In this document: positions 1 through 9,283 of the stretch, in pieces
Position numbering within the stretch: position 1 is the stretch's first letter
Layout of the letters: every line of letters begins with the position of its first letter
Assembly (NCBI RefSeq): GCF_014648035.1
Contig: NZ_BMQI01000017.1
Location: forward strand, 23,131-87,130
DNA length: 64,000 nucleotides
Reading direction: 5' to 3'
Source of the DNA: Shewanella algicola
Lineage (GTDB): Bacteria > Pseudomonadota > Gammaproteobacteria > Enterobacterales > Shewanellaceae
Position numbers and translations under genes: made by a program
The notes under the pieces: generated by a model
Seen by the model: the letters and a program-made list of their open reading frames with translations, nothing else
The model's database searches: none
What the model was told of the DNA's origin: nothing

Positions 1-1
1 A

Positions 2-943
2 GTGGCTAAGTTAGCCAGTCAAAGGGAAATCGCTAAAGCCGAAAAGAATGCACCGTTATCTCATGCGATTAAAATTATTATGAACTCGTTATATGGGGTA
101 CTAGGATCGAGAGGTTGCGTGTTTCATGATGCAAAACTGGCCAGTTCGATTACCATGCGCGGTCATCAAATTATGAAACACACAAAACAATGGATAGAAG
201 ATGCGGGTTATCAAGTGATTTATGGTGATACCGATTCCACTTTTGTGTGGCTTGGTGAAAATCATGGGGTTGAAGACATCAATGCTCTGGGGTTGCAACT
301 CGCCACTAGCATAACAACACGCTGGCATGATTGGTGCGAGGCTGAATATCAATTACACAGTTTTCTAGAGCTAGAATTTGAAACTCACTTTGACCAATTC
401 ATTATGCCGACATTAAGAGGGTCTGAAGAGGGGAGTAAAAAACGCTATGTTGGAGCTTCATTAGGGGTTGACAGTAAGCTTAAATTGACCTTTAAAGGTA
501 TGGAGCAAGTCAGAAGTGATTGGAGTCCTATTGCTCGAAAAATGCAATACGTCTTATATGAAATGTTTTTTAAAGGTGAAGATGTTATCGATTATTTACG
601 CCAAGAATTAGATGCAATTAAACAAGGTGACAGAGATGCTGAGCTGATATTTAAAAAGCGACTCCGTAGGCACGTAGAAGACTATACTGCCAAATCATCT
701 CCCCACGTCAAAGCGGCAAAATTGTTAGCGCAAATAAAAGGGACAAACAAAGTGACCCGAAGAGGCCAACAAATCAAGTATGTGATAACCACAACAGGCG
801 CACAACCAATTGAAGCAAATCCAACCAATATTGATTATGAGTACTATATCAATAAGCAAATTCAACCGATTGCCGACCCCATTCTGCAACTCTGTGGTCA
901 GCGATTCGATGCATTGGTGAATGACCAACTATCGCTTATTTAA
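2..943 (+). CDS. polB: DNA polymerase II, C-terminal part (cut by window edge)
   Basis: This is the 3' part of a family B (alpha-like) DNA polymerase, the SOS-linked repair polymerase Pol II. The open frame runs off the left edge, so the exonuclease domain and the first polymerase motif lie upstream. Two polymerase signatures are visible in the 313 residues: the helix motif KIIMNSLYG near residues 24-32 and the catalytic metal-binding motif YGDTDS at residues 74-79. The rest fits the thumb domain. The first codon in the window is GTG but is interior, not a start. No clear terminator hairpin follows. Identification as bacterial Pol II rather than a phage polymerase rests on the motif context and the chromosomal setting. 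Confidence 0.93.
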   Translation: MAKLASQREIAKAEKNAPLSHAIKIIMNSLYGVLGSRGCVFHDAKLASSITMRGHQIMKHTKQWIEDAGYQVIYGDTDSTFVWLGENHGVEDINALGLQLATSITTRWHDWCEAEYQLHSFLELEFETHFDQFIMPTLRGSEEGSKKRYVGASLGVDSKLKLTFKGMEQVRSDWSPIARKMQYVLYEMFFKGEDVIDYLRQELDAIKQGDRDAELIFKKRLRRHVEDYTAKSSPHVKAAKLLAQIKGTNKVTRRGQQIKYVITTTGAQPIEANPTNIDYEYYINKQIQPIADPILQLCGQRFDALVNDQLSLI

Positions 944-1525
944 CCTTGCAAAATCCATTTTTGTGGTGCGATAGCGCTTATGGATATGTTAAATAATTAA
1001 CCTACCAATCATTAAAAGCCCAACAAAACCATCAACGGTATTTGCATCACGTAACCCCACTTTATCAGACAAATATCTCACTTCTCAGGTCGGTTCCGGC
1101 TCCCTAATATGTAAACATTTAACATTTCAAACCTTTCCGCTAATTAATAGAAGTTAACATTTTGTTACTTCACACAGTGAGAAAAAAGCACCTAGCACAT
1201 AAAATCATGCTGCAAAACAGGATGTTAAGAAATTTATTTTTGTGATTCATATTTTATGTAAATAAAACTAAAGTTCTATAAAGTTATGTTTTTTTAGGCT
1301 TTTTTAGAATGGTTGTTCATTTTTATTAACAAGAATGGATATTACATTTGATTAACTTTTGTTCTTACAGCACTTTAAATGTTGATTAGTTGTATTAAAT
1401 GTGATTTTATTGCATCTGTAATTGAGCGTTTGTAATGATTTCCTGTTGCACTCTCTCATTGTACTAACACCTAAAATAAGGTTGTTAGAATTATAAGAAA
1501 GATATTAAGTCCAGGGAGATAGACA
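944..1525. other. 582-bp intergenic region before the TonB-dependent receptor
   Basis: No gene is supported here. The region is AT-rich and probably carries the receptor promoter and a long leader. A half-conserved CRP-like sequence (AAATGTGA with a degenerate second half) lies near 1397-1418, but I would not call it a site. No strong hairpin or Fur box is evident. The receptor has a clear ribosome binding site, AGGGAGA, just before its ATG. Confidence 0.5.
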
Positions 1526-4132
1526 ATGCATAAGAATATCCTAGCCAAGTCAGTGCGTTTAGCATTGATCGGTGGTGCTGCTGCAACAGCATTCACTGCA
1601 CCAGCCGTTTTTGCTGCTGATGAAGATGGCGCAAAAGTTGAACGTATCGAGGTTACGGGTTCGCGTATTAAGCGTTCTGACCTTGAAGGCGCTTCACCTA
1701 TTACCACAATTACTACTGAAGATATGAAGATGGAAGGTAACTTTACAGTTGCTGACGCACTTCGTAACAGTAACTTGAACTCTTTCGGTTCATTCTCTGA
1801 GCGTTCAGGTAGTTCTGCACAGTCTCAAGCAACGATTAACCTACGTGGTGCTGGTTCAAGCCGTACGCTAGTTCTTATCGATGGCAAGCGTTTCCCAGGT
1901 TCACCAACATTAGGTGGTGCATCTGCTAACTTAAACGCTATTCCAATGGCTGCTGTAGAACGTATCGACATCTTAACTGACGGTGCATCTTCTACTTACG
2001 GTTCTGACGCGATTGCTGGTGTTGTTAACATCATCATGAAAAAGAACTACCAAGGTATTGAGTTCAACGTTGGTGGTGGTTCACGTGACCAAGATGGTGG
2101 CTTAACTAGCAAAGAATTCTCGGTTGTAGCGGGTTATCAAATGGACAAAGGTAACATTACTTTTGCATTTGACCACCAAGACCGTAAAGGAATCTCTGAC
2201 GCTGACCGTTCATATACTTCTGCAAGTTTGAATGACTTAAACGGTGATGGCGAAATTCAGTTTGAGGAAGCTATTGGTTGGAGTCTTTACGGCGCTACTG
2301 TTCAAAATGCCGATAGAACAGAAAGACAAGCATCTTTGTTGTGTGATGATTTAGAGGCTGAATATGGTTCTGATGTTTTCCAAACAATAAAAGCTGACAA
2401 TGTATTTGGAGCTGGAAGTACATACTGTGGTTATGCATATGCTAACGTTTCATACAACAAAGCTTCTGTAGACCGTAATACTGTTTATGTAGATGCTAAT
2501 TATGAGATTGCTGAAGATGTTGAGTGGTTCGGTCGAGTAATGGTCACTCAGAATAATTCATTTGGACGTTATGCTCCTCCAGCAGCAGCATGGAGTAACT
2601 TGAGTGCAGATAATCCACATAATCCATTTGGAGAAGATGGTGCTACTGGTTATATGCGTTGGGTGGGAATTGGTACTCGTGACGGTAACGTTGATGACTA
2701 TAACCAAGATTATTTAACTGGTCTACGCGGAACTATTAGTGCCCTTAATGATGCCGAATGGGAGTTTTATTACCACCATAATATCGCTGATAATAAATCT
2801 ATCGGTGAATACTACTTGAGCTATTCTGGTCTTGCTTACAACCAAGCAAATGACATCGATTTAGGCTCAGAAGCCGGTATCAATAATATGAGAGCAACGA
2901 CTCTTACTCAAGGTTCTGCAACATTTGATCAATATAGTGCTGGTCTTGGTTTTGATGCTTTTGAATTACCTGGTGGTTCAGTAGCGCATTACGTAGGTAT
3001 GGAATACTTTGATCAACAATATAGTGAAGTATACGATGCACAGTCAGAAGCGGGTCTAATTGGTGGTAGTGCGGGTAATTCGGCTGCTGGTGATCGTCAA
3101 GTATGGGCGATGTTCTATGAAGCAGTATTACCATTAACTGACGATATCGAATTAAATCTAGCAGCTCGTTATGATGACTACAGTGACTTTGGTGACAACG
3201 TTGCACCTAAAGCATCTATTCGTTGGCAGGCGCTTGAAAACGTAGTTGTACGTGCATCATATTCTGAAGCGTTCCGTGCACCTTCACTAGATCAACTTTA
3301 TGCAGCAACGACGTTTAGTGCTGATGATGGTACTGATTATGCGTTTTGTGAATCTAATGGAATATCTGAAGTAAATTGTTTAGAAGCACAGTATGACACC
3401 TATATTACAGCCAATAAGGACTTAGGTCCTGAGACATCAGAATATCTTAACTTTGGTGTAGCATGGGATATTACCGATGATGTCGGTTTGAAAGTAGATT
3501 ACTTCAATTTGAACATTGATGATGTAATCAGTCGTCGTTCAATTACCAACGTAATGGAAGGTATTGCTTCTGGTAATTTAACTCCTACAGATACTTTCTA
3601 CGTGTTACGTGCTCCAGGGGCTGGTGGTTCCCTTGGTCAAGCTTATGAAGTAGGTACTGGTTATGGTAACAGTGATAAGCTAGAAATTACAGGTATTGAT
3701 GTAGCATTAAATGCTAAATTTGAAACTTCTATTGGTGATTTCGGTATAAACTGGAATAACAGTTTCGTACTTGATTACATAGAAGAAGTAGAAGGTGGTG
3801 GCGCAGGTGTTGATACTGCTGGCTGGAGTGGGCAACCTGAGTTAAAATCTGTACTGACTACTACATATTCAGTAGAAGACCACTCTTTATCTTGGAACAT
3901 CAATTACACTGATTCTACATATGAAGATAAAACCTCTGGTAAGTTAGATTCGTGGGTAATCCACAACATTAGTTATGTATATAATGCTGGTGATTTTGGC
4001 TCAATGTTACTAGGTATTAATAACTTAACTGATGAAGATCCTGTATTATCGTCATCAGGTGATTATACAAACCCAGAGTTGTATAACAATTACGGTCGTG
4101 AATTTCGTGCAAGTTATACTCTAAAGTTCTAA
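1526..4132 (+). CDS. TonB-dependent outer membrane receptor
   Basis: This is an outer membrane gated porin that would import a ligand using TonB energy. It is 868 aa, the usual size for the large receptors of Shewanella and Alteromonas. A signal peptide ends near residue 30 (AVFA/ADED), and a TonB-box-like stretch VERIEVTGSR follows at 38-47. A plug domain comes next, with the typical run of NLRGAGSSRTLVLIDGKR around residue 110. A long beta-barrel ends in aromatic F (TLKF), as expected for BAM-dependent insertion. The start is supported by AGGGAGA upstream. The ligand cannot be read from sequence; receptors of this group take peptides, sugars or siderophores. It sits just upstream of a complete TonB2 operon, which suggests they work together. 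The first third uses highly biased codons and the barrel less so, possibly reflecting diversification of the barrel. Confidence 0.92.
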   Translation: MHKNILAKSVRLALIGGAAATAFTAPAVFAADEDGAKVERIEVTGSRIKRSDLEGASPITTITTEDMKMEGNFTVADALRNSNLNSFGSFSERSGSSAQSQATINLRGAGSSRTLVLIDGKRFPGSPTLGGASANLNAIPMAAVERIDILTDGASSTYGSDAIAGVVNIIMKKNYQGIEFNVGGGSRDQDGGLTSKEFSVVAGYQMDKGNITFAFDHQDRKGISDADRSYTSASLNDLNGDGEIQFEEAIGWSLYGATVQNADRTERQASLLCDDLEAEYGSDVFQTIKADNVFGAGSTYCGYAYANVSYNKASVDRNTVYVDANYEIAEDVEWFGRVMVTQNNSFGRYAPPAAAWSNLSADNPHNPFGEDGATGYMRWVGIGTRDGNVDDYNQDYLTGLRGTISALNDAEWEFYYHHNIADNKSIGEYYLSYSGLAYNQANDIDLGSEAGINNMRATTLTQGSATFDQYSAGLGFDAFELPGGSVAHYVGMEYFDQQYSEVYDAQSEAGLIGGSAGNSAAGDRQVWAMFYEAVLPLTDDIELNLAARYDDYSDFGDNVAPKASIRWQALENVVVRASYSEAFRAPSLDQLYAATTFSADDGTDYAFCESNGISEVNCLEAQYDTYITANKDLGPETSEYLNFGVAWDITDDVGLKVDYFNLNIDDVISRRSITNVMEGIASGNLTPTDTFYVLRAPGAGGSLGQAYEVGTGYGNSDKLEITGIDVALNAKFETSIGDFGINWNNSFVLDYIEEVEGGGAGVDTAGWSGQPELKSVLTTTYSVEDHSLSWNINYTDSTYEDKTSGKLDSWVIHNISYVYNAGDFGSMLLGINNLTDEDPVLSSSGDYTNPELYNNYGREFRASYTLKF

Positions 4133-4165
4133 AAATTGGTCACCATTTGCTAATTATTTAGGCTA

Positions 4166-4191
4166 AAAAGGCTCCTTCGGGAGCCTTTTTA
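4166..4191 (+). terminator. Rho-independent terminator of the receptor gene
   Basis: A GC-rich stem, AAGGCTCC-ttcg-GGAGCCTT, with a stable TTCG tetraloop is followed by a T-run. It begins 34 bp after the receptor stop codon and before the methyltransferase gene. Confidence 0.9.
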
Positions 4192-4234
4192 TTTAGACTA
4201 ATATTCAAAGCGTATGCGTAATAGAGAGATTCAT

Positions 4235-5206
4235 ATGAGTAATCATTGGAGTGAATATTGGCGACAAGGCCATACAACATCATTTGGTGATGCATTATCA
4301 GGTAATTATGAAGGTGTTTTACAGTCGGTTTGGCTATCTGCCTTCAATAATTTACCGACTGATTTTATCGCATTAGATGTTGGCACTGGTAATGGTTCAA
4401 TTCCATTATTATTAAGAGAGTCATTAATTAACAGCCTAAAAGTCGGGACTGTATTTGGTGTTGATCTTGCCGAAGTGCAACTATCAGAAAAAAATAAGCG
4501 CGAAAAATCAACAATTGAAATAGAGCTTTTATCTAATACCGCCTGTGAAAAGTTACCTTTTGCCGATGATTCAGTGGACCTGTATGCGTCGCAATTTGGT
4601 TTTGAGTACTCAAATATCGAGCAATCAATTACAGAAGCCTCAAGAGTACTTAAAGCAAATGGTCAATTTTCAATTGTATTCCACCATAGTAATTCAATGA
4701 TATTGAATCGAAATAAAAATATTTTAAGATTGATTGAGCAGCCTCAAGCAAATGAGTTGATAGAATATTTAAGTGAAATTGCAATCGCGATGGGGGCTAT
4801 GGTGACTGCAAATGATATTGCAAGAATAAAACAAGATCCTAAGTGTGAATCTATTCGTGCAAAAATCAATCAATCAATTAAGTATTTAGTTGGATATGAT
4901 GAACTATCCGCACAAGATAGTCAGTTAATGATGTTCGTTGCTCAGTTTTTTAAAGAAGGGATATTCTGGCCTTTAGCAAAAAAGCAACAATTTATCGAAT
5001 TCATTAAATTACAAATGGATACGTTAAAGCTAAGACTAACCGAATTGGTTAATGCATCTTTTGATGAAAATAAACTGGCGAAATTTATTGCTATATTTGA
5101 GCAAAACTCATTGGTGTTAAATGAGCTTAAAGTGCTTAAAAACGAAAAAAATGAAATTTTAGGATGGTATTTAGATGCCAGCAAAGTCGTTAATGCCATA
5201 GATTAG
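4235..5206 (+). CDS. Class I SAM-dependent methyltransferase
   Basis: This protein probably transfers a methyl group from S-adenosylmethionine to an unknown substrate. The Rossmann motif I (ALDVGTGNGS) lies near residues 47-56 and an acidic motif II (VDLAEVQL) follows. A later segment fits the motif IV/post-I region of methyltransferase family 11-like enzymes. The C-terminal half is helical and lacks a familiar domain. I chose the ATG at 4235 (MSNHWSEYW) over an in-frame ATG at 4214 because AGAGAG lies directly upstream; this gives 323 aa. The gene stands alone between the receptor terminator and the TonB2 operon. It is more AT-rich than its neighbours and uses less biased codons, so it may be weakly expressed or acquired. 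No specific function is assigned. Confidence 0.75.
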   Translation: MSNHWSEYWRQGHTTSFGDALSGNYEGVLQSVWLSAFNNLPTDFIALDVGTGNGSIPLLLRESLINSLKVGTVFGVDLAEVQLSEKNKREKSTIEIELLSNTACEKLPFADDSVDLYASQFGFEYSNIEQSITEASRVLKANGQFSIVFHHSNSMILNRNKNILRLIEQPQANELIEYLSEIAIAMGAMVTANDIARIKQDPKCESIRAKINQSIKYLVGYDELSAQDSQLMMFVAQFFKEGIFWPLAKKQQFIEFIKLQMDTLKLRLTELVNASFDENKLAKFIAIFEQNSLVLNELKVLKNEKNEILGWYLDASKVVNAID

Positions 5207-5578
5207 CGATATGTTATGAATGAAAAAGTAAGTTTTATACACTTTAAGTCAATGATTTAAAGTAATTACTTTTTTAAAATAAAATGCCATTCCTATAAAA
5301 TTCTGTTGAAGATGTATATTTATTCACCTTTCATTTACATTGCTAGCCTTAACAGCTCTTTCTACTAGTTTTTACGCTTTGCAAATGTTGACACAGGTCA
5401 ACATTTTGTGAAATGATGCCAACGGGTCTGCGCCTTAACCGGCGTAGAAAAGGGAAGAAAAACTAACAATCACAAGAAAAAGACATACTTAGTAGAATTA
5501 ACATTGGTAACAAATTTGTTTCATCGTAATTTGTGCTCAAGTTGATCTTTTTAATTCACTTCAAATTGGTTGGGAACT
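5207..5578. other. 372-bp intergenic region with a perfect palindrome
   Basis: No gene is supported. It should hold the promoter and leader of the TonB2 operon. The one striking element is the palindrome at 5383-5406, listed separately. The stretch between it and the DUF3450 start is A-rich and could be an untranslated leader. Confidence 0.5.
5383..5406. promoter_or_regulatory. Perfect 10-bp inverted repeat, candidate operator
   Basis: AAATGTTGAC and GTCAACATTT are exact reverse complements separated by ACAG. No T-run follows, so it is not a terminator. It is 172 bp upstream of the first gene of the TonB2 operon and fits a dimeric regulator's operator. Its core TTGAC-N4-GTCAA has the spacing of CRP/FNR-family sites but differs from the FNR consensus (TTGAT-N4-ATCAA). 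The regulator is unknown. Confidence 0.5.
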
Positions 5579-6361
5579 ATGTCCAAGGTAAGCAATAGAA
5601 CAAAAATCGCTACTGCACTTGTTGGCGCACTGGCTTTAGCTGGTAGCAACTTCGTTGTTGCAGGTCCTCTAGCTGACGTTCAAAAAGCTGATAGTAGCCT
5701 TCATGCTGCATCTGCTGCGTCACAACAGAAAGTCGACAAATATTTTGACCAAGCACAAGACATGCTTTTTGAGTATGGCAGCGTTGCTGATGAGCGTGAG
5801 TCATTAAAATCGTATAATGACTACGTTGCAGGCTTGGTCGCTGATCAACAGAAAACACTAGATTCAATTCAGGCAGATATCAATGGCGTTGATAAATTAC
5901 GCCAAGGTGTTGTGCCTTTAATGTTCAAAATGGTTGAAGCTTTAGATCAGTTTGTAAATTTAGATCTTCCTTTCAACACTGAAGTTCGTAAAGCACGTGT
6001 TGAAAACTTGAAGAACATCCTAAATACAGCAGAGGTTACTCTTGCTGAAAAATATCGTTTGATCCTTGATGCGTACAGCATTGAGCGTGAATACGGTAGC
6101 TTCGTTGCAGTTCACACCGGTAAGCTAGACTTAGACGGTAAAGAAGTATTAGTCGACTTCTTTAACCTAGGTCGTGTTGCACTTTATGCGCAAAGCTTAG
6201 ATCAAAAAACAGCATGGATGTACGACGCTGACGCTAAAACTTGGAACAAGTTAGAAGACAGCTATTTACGTGACATCACCAAAGGTATTCGCATTGCTCG
6301 TAAGCAAGGCGCATTAGACCTATTCGGATTACCAATTCCTGCTGCGGAGACTGCACAATAA
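5579..6361 (+). CDS. DUF3450 family exported protein of the TonB2 operon
   Basis: This periplasmic protein of unknown biochemical role belongs to DUF3450, a family found beside TonB2 systems in marine gammaproteobacteria. A signal peptide (about residues 1-28, ending FVVA/GP) is followed by an almost wholly helical, coiled-coil-like protein rich in A, Q, D and K, with no catalytic motif. The ATG at 5579 was chosen over an in-frame TTG at 5570; GGGA lies just upstream, giving 260 aa. Its stop codon overlaps the ttpC start (TAATG), which indicates translational coupling. As the first gene of the operon it may help span the periplasm or stabilise the TonB2 complex, but that is inference from context. 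Confidence 0.85.
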   Translation: MSKVSNRTKIATALVGALALAGSNFVVAGPLADVQKADSSLHAASAASQQKVDKYFDQAQDMLFEYGSVADERESLKSYNDYVAGLVADQQKTLDSIQADINGVDKLRQGVVPLMFKMVEALDQFVNLDLPFNTEVRKARVENLKNILNTAEVTLAEKYRLILDAYSIEREYGSFVAVHTGKLDLDGKEVLVDFFNLGRVALYAQSLDQKTAWMYDADAKTWNKLEDSYLRDITKGIRIARKQGALDLFGLPIPAAETAQ

Positions 6362-7716
6362 TGAAGAAGTTAATTACATCAGCTCTAGTGGCTGCAACTT
6401 TCTCTTTAACAGCCGGTATGGTTTCAGCTGCAGATGCACCTAAAACTATTGATCAGCTGTTACAACAAGTTAAAGTTGACCGTGCTAACGAAGGTAAAAC
6501 CAACGCTAAGCGCGAAAGAGAATTCCAAGCAGAACGTGGCGATAAAGCTGCCTTACTTAAGCGTGAAAAAAACGCTTTAGCAGCAGAAAAGCAACGTGGT
6601 AAAGACCTAAACCAAGCTTTCTTAGATAACGAGCGTAAAATTGCTCAGTTAGAAGAAGACTTAAAAACCGCTCAAGGTGACTTAGGTGAAATGTTCGGTG
6701 TTGTTAAAGGTGAAGCTGGCGATTTCGCTGGTAAACTTGCGGCATCAAACATCAGCGCTCAATTCCCTGGCCGTGATGCATTCATTGCAGAATTAGGTGC
6801 TCGTAAATCATTACCAAAAATTGAAGAGCTAGAACAATTCTGGGAAGCTCAATTATTTGAAATGGTTCAATCAGGCAAAGTGGTTAAGTTTGACGGTGCT
6901 GTTACTGCAATTGACGGTAACGTAGTTAATACTGCAATTCACCGTGTTGGTCCTTTCAACTTAACAGCTGAAGGCAAATATGTTGTTTATAAGCCTGAGC
7001 TAAACTTGATTCAGCAATTATCACAACAACCAGAAGGTTACCAAGTCAGTGCAGTTGCTAAATGGGAAGGCACTACCTCAGGTGTTGCTCCTTTTTATGT
7101 TGACCCTGCTCGTGGTGTGTTATTGAACATCTTCACTAACAAAGCAAGTCTTGAAGATCGTTTAGAAGCGGGTGGTACAATTGGTTATATCATTCTTGCG
7201 CTATTAGCATTAGGTGCATTAATTGCGCTTGAGCGTTTAGTCACGCTTACTATCATTGGTGGTAAAGTTAACAGCCAACGTAAGAACATTGATAACCCAG
7301 GCAACAATGCTTTAGGTCGCATCTTAAAAGTTTACCAATCTAATAAAGACGTAGACGTTGAAACCTTAGAGTTAAAACTTGACGAAGCAATTCTTAAAGA
7401 AACGCCAGCTTTGGAAGCGCGTATTTCAATCATTAAAGTTATCGCAGCTATCGCACCTATGATGGGTCTGTTAGGTACTGTAACGGGTATGATTGCAACC
7501 TTCCAATCTATTCAGTTGTTTGGTACTGGTGACCCTAAACTGATGGCTGGTGGTATTTCTATGGCTCTTATTACAACGGTTCAAGGTCTAATCGCCGCTC
7601 TACCGTTAATGTTATTACACGCTGTAGTTGTTGCTCGTAGCAAATCTATCGTTCAAGTTCTTGAAGAGCAAAGTGCTGGTATTATCGCAGAACATGCTGA
7701 GAAGAGGGCTGACTAA
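6361..7716 (+). CDS. ttpC: TtpC: MotA/TolQ/ExbB-family protein with a large periplasmic domain
   Basis: TtpC is an inner membrane component of TonB2 systems, described in Vibrio as needed for TonB2-dependent iron uptake. The 451-aa protein starts with a signal peptide (cleavage near VSAA/DAPK). A charged coiled coil follows (about 40-110), then a periplasmic globular part to about 265, then a TolQ-type channel domain. Its first membrane helix is near 273-292 (IGYIILALLALGALIALERL). The conserved helix pair follows at about 365-420, with the proton-channel signature MMGLLGTVTGMIATF. This is much longer than ordinary ExbB (about 240 aa). Start and stop overlap neighbouring genes by one base each, so translation is coupled to both. 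Confidence 0.92.
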   Translation: MKKLITSALVAATFSLTAGMVSAADAPKTIDQLLQQVKVDRANEGKTNAKREREFQAERGDKAALLKREKNALAAEKQRGKDLNQAFLDNERKIAQLEEDLKTAQGDLGEMFGVVKGEAGDFAGKLAASNISAQFPGRDAFIAELGARKSLPKIEELEQFWEAQLFEMVQSGKVVKFDGAVTAIDGNVVNTAIHRVGPFNLTAEGKYVVYKPELNLIQQLSQQPEGYQVSAVAKWEGTTSGVAPFYVDPARGVLLNIFTNKASLEDRLEAGGTIGYIILALLALGALIALERLVTLTIIGGKVNSQRKNIDNPGNNALGRILKVYQSNKDVDVETLELKLDEAILKETPALEARISIIKVIAAIAPMMGLLGTVTGMIATFQSIQLFGTGDPKLMAGGISMALITTVQGLIAALPLMLLHAVVVARSKSIVQVLEEQSAGIIAEHAEKRAD

Positions 7717-8243
7717 TGATGCTAATCCTGATGGACGTATGGGATTCCGTCAGGGGCTTCATGGCCTCCGGAGGCGATGTCCTCTGGTTGGTTGCAGCAG
7801 TGCTATTTCTAATGTGGGTGTTAATGCTTGAGCGTTATTGGTATCTTAACTGGATATCACCAAAACAACATCAAGCAGTAATCGCCTCATGGGAATCAAG
7901 AGAAGAGACGACTTCTTGGCATGCTCACCGTATCCGTGAAGCTTGGGTATCCCAAGCGAAGCAAGATTTGAATGCACGTATGCTGTTAATTAAAACCCTA
8001 GTAGCAATCTGTCCAATGATTGGTTTATTAGGTACCGTTACCGGTATGATTTCAGTATTCGATGTGATGGCAGTTCAGGGGACGAGTAATGCTCGTTTAA
8101 TGGCGGCTGGTATCTCTATGGCTACAATGCCAACTATGGCAGGAATGGTTGCAGCTCTATCAGGTGTTTTCTTTAGCACCCGTTTAGACTCAAAAATGAG
8201 AATCAGTTTAGAAAAGCTAAAAGACAGCATGCCTCACCACTAG
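7716..8243 (+). CDS. exbB2: ExbB2 proton-channel protein
   Basis: This inner membrane protein forms the proton channel that powers TonB2. It is 175 aa, short as expected for an ExbB of TonB2 systems. An N-terminal helix (about 20-38, ending in LERYW) is followed by the MotA/TolQ signature MIGLLGTVTGMISVF and the conserved helix AAGISMATMPTMAGMVAAL. The ATG overlaps the ttpC stop codon. With TtpC and ExbD2 it would form the motor in the cytoplasmic membrane. Presence of both TtpC and ExbB2, two homologous channel proteins in one operon, is the hallmark of this TonB2 type. Confidence 0.93.
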   Translation: MMLILMDVWDSVRGFMASGGDVLWLVAAVLFLMWVLMLERYWYLNWISPKQHQAVIASWESREETTSWHAHRIREAWVSQAKQDLNARMLLIKTLVAICPMIGLLGTVTGMISVFDVMAVQGTSNARLMAAGISMATMPTMAGMVAALSGVFFSTRLDSKMRISLEKLKDSMPHH

Positions 8244-8256
8244 AGAGAGATTGAAC

Positions 8257-8661
8257 ATGGCACGTAAGAAGCATTCCAATATGGAAGAGGAAGCGCAAAT
8301 TGATATGACCCCGATGCTAGACATCGTGTTTATCATGCTGATCTTCTTCATTGTAACGACATCGTTTGTTAAGCCATCTGGCTTAGACTACAACAAGCCT
8401 AAAGCTTCACAGGCTACGTCTAAACCTTCGGCAAACATCTTTATTGGCATCAGTAAGTCTGGTGTCATTATGATGGAAAACCGTCAGGTTGATATCGAAC
8501 GTGTAACTGCAAACGTAGAACGTATGTTAGCAGAAGCACCAGAAGCAGCTGTACTGATTCAAGCAGACAAAGACACTACACATGGTTTAGTCGTTAAAGT
8601 CCTTGATAACGTAAAAGCTGCGGGTATTGACAAAATTTCAGTATCAGCGGGGAATGAGTAA
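8257..8661 (+). CDS. exbD2: ExbD2 motor protein
   Basis: ExbD/TolR family, the partner subunit that couples proton flow through ExbB to TonB. The 134-aa protein has a short cytoplasmic N-terminus, the conserved IDMTPMLDIVFIMLIFF membrane helix containing the essential Asp, and a periplasmic domain. I chose the ATG at 8257 (MARKKHSN) over an in-frame TTG six bases earlier; an AGAGAGA tract lies upstream of both. Its stop overlaps the beginning of tonB2. Confidence 0.93.
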   Translation: MARKKHSNMEEEAQIDMTPMLDIVFIMLIFFIVTTSFVKPSGLDYNKPKASQATSKPSANIFIGISKSGVIMMENRQVDIERVTANVERMLAEAPEAAVLIQADKDTTHGLVVKVLDNVKAAGIDKISVSAGNE

Positions 8662-9283
8662 TATGCTAAGAGCACTCGTATCAATAATCATTGGTGCCAC
8701 AGTGACTTTTGGGCTGTTTGCTTTCATGGCATTCTTGGTCGGCGGTGGCGCACAGCGCAACGCCGAGTCTGAGGATACCCCTGTTATTGAAATTACGATG
8801 GATAAACAGGATTCGAAGGCACAGAAAAAACCAAGGGTTACACCTAAGCCACCTCCACCACCGGAGCAGCCACCGAAGCCGGATACTACTCCGCCTGACT
8901 CATCATCTAATATTGACACCAACTTGGCGTTTAATATGGGTGGAATTGAAGCTGGCGGGCCAAGTACAGGCTTTAAGCTAGGCAACATGATGACCCGTGA
9001 TGGTGACGCTACGCCTATCGTTCGTATTGAGCCACAGTATCCAATTGCTGCTGCTCGTGATGGTAAAGAGGGTTGGGTTCAACTTACCTTTACGATTAAC
9101 GAACTGGGTGGTGTTGAAGACGTATCTGTTATCAAGGCTGAACCTAAGCGTTTATTCGATCGTGAAGCGATTCGCGCATTGAAAAAGTGGAAATATAAGC
9201 CAAAGATTGTTGATGGTAAGCCATTAAAACAACCTGGCATGACTGTACAACTTGATTTTACTTTAGAGAAAGGAGGTAGATAA
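8654..9283 (+). CDS. tonB2: TonB2 energy-transducing protein
   Basis: TonB spans from the inner membrane across the periplasm and pulls on the TonB box of outer membrane receptors. The 209-aa protein has an N-terminal anchor (about 8-30). A proline- and lysine-rich linker follows (about 65-90, with the run PKPPPPPEQPPKP). The C-terminal TonB domain contains the conserved PQYPIAAARDGKEGWV and ends in a beta strand. The start at 8654 overlaps exbD2 by 8 bp; a second ATG at 8663 is possible. It is likely the energiser of the receptor at 1526-4132 among others. Confidence 0.93.
   Translation: MSNMLRALVSIIIGATVTFGLFAFMAFLVGGGAQRNAESEDTPVIEITMDKQDSKAQKKPRVTPKPPPPPEQPPKPDTTPPDSSSNIDTNLAFNMGGIEAGGPSTGFKLGNMMTRDGDATPIVRIEPQYPIAAARDGKEGWVQLTFTINELGGVEDVSVIKAEPKRLFDREAIRALKKWKYKPKIVDGKPLKQPGMTVQLDFTLEKGGR

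Noticed and set aside
1397..1418. CRP site before the TonB-dependent receptor
   Set aside because: Only the first half matches TGTGA; the second half is degenerate.
5383..5406. FNR box
   Set aside because: The core is TTGAC-N4-GTCAA, not TTGAT-N4-ATCAA, so FNR is not supported; kept only as an operator for an unknown regulator.
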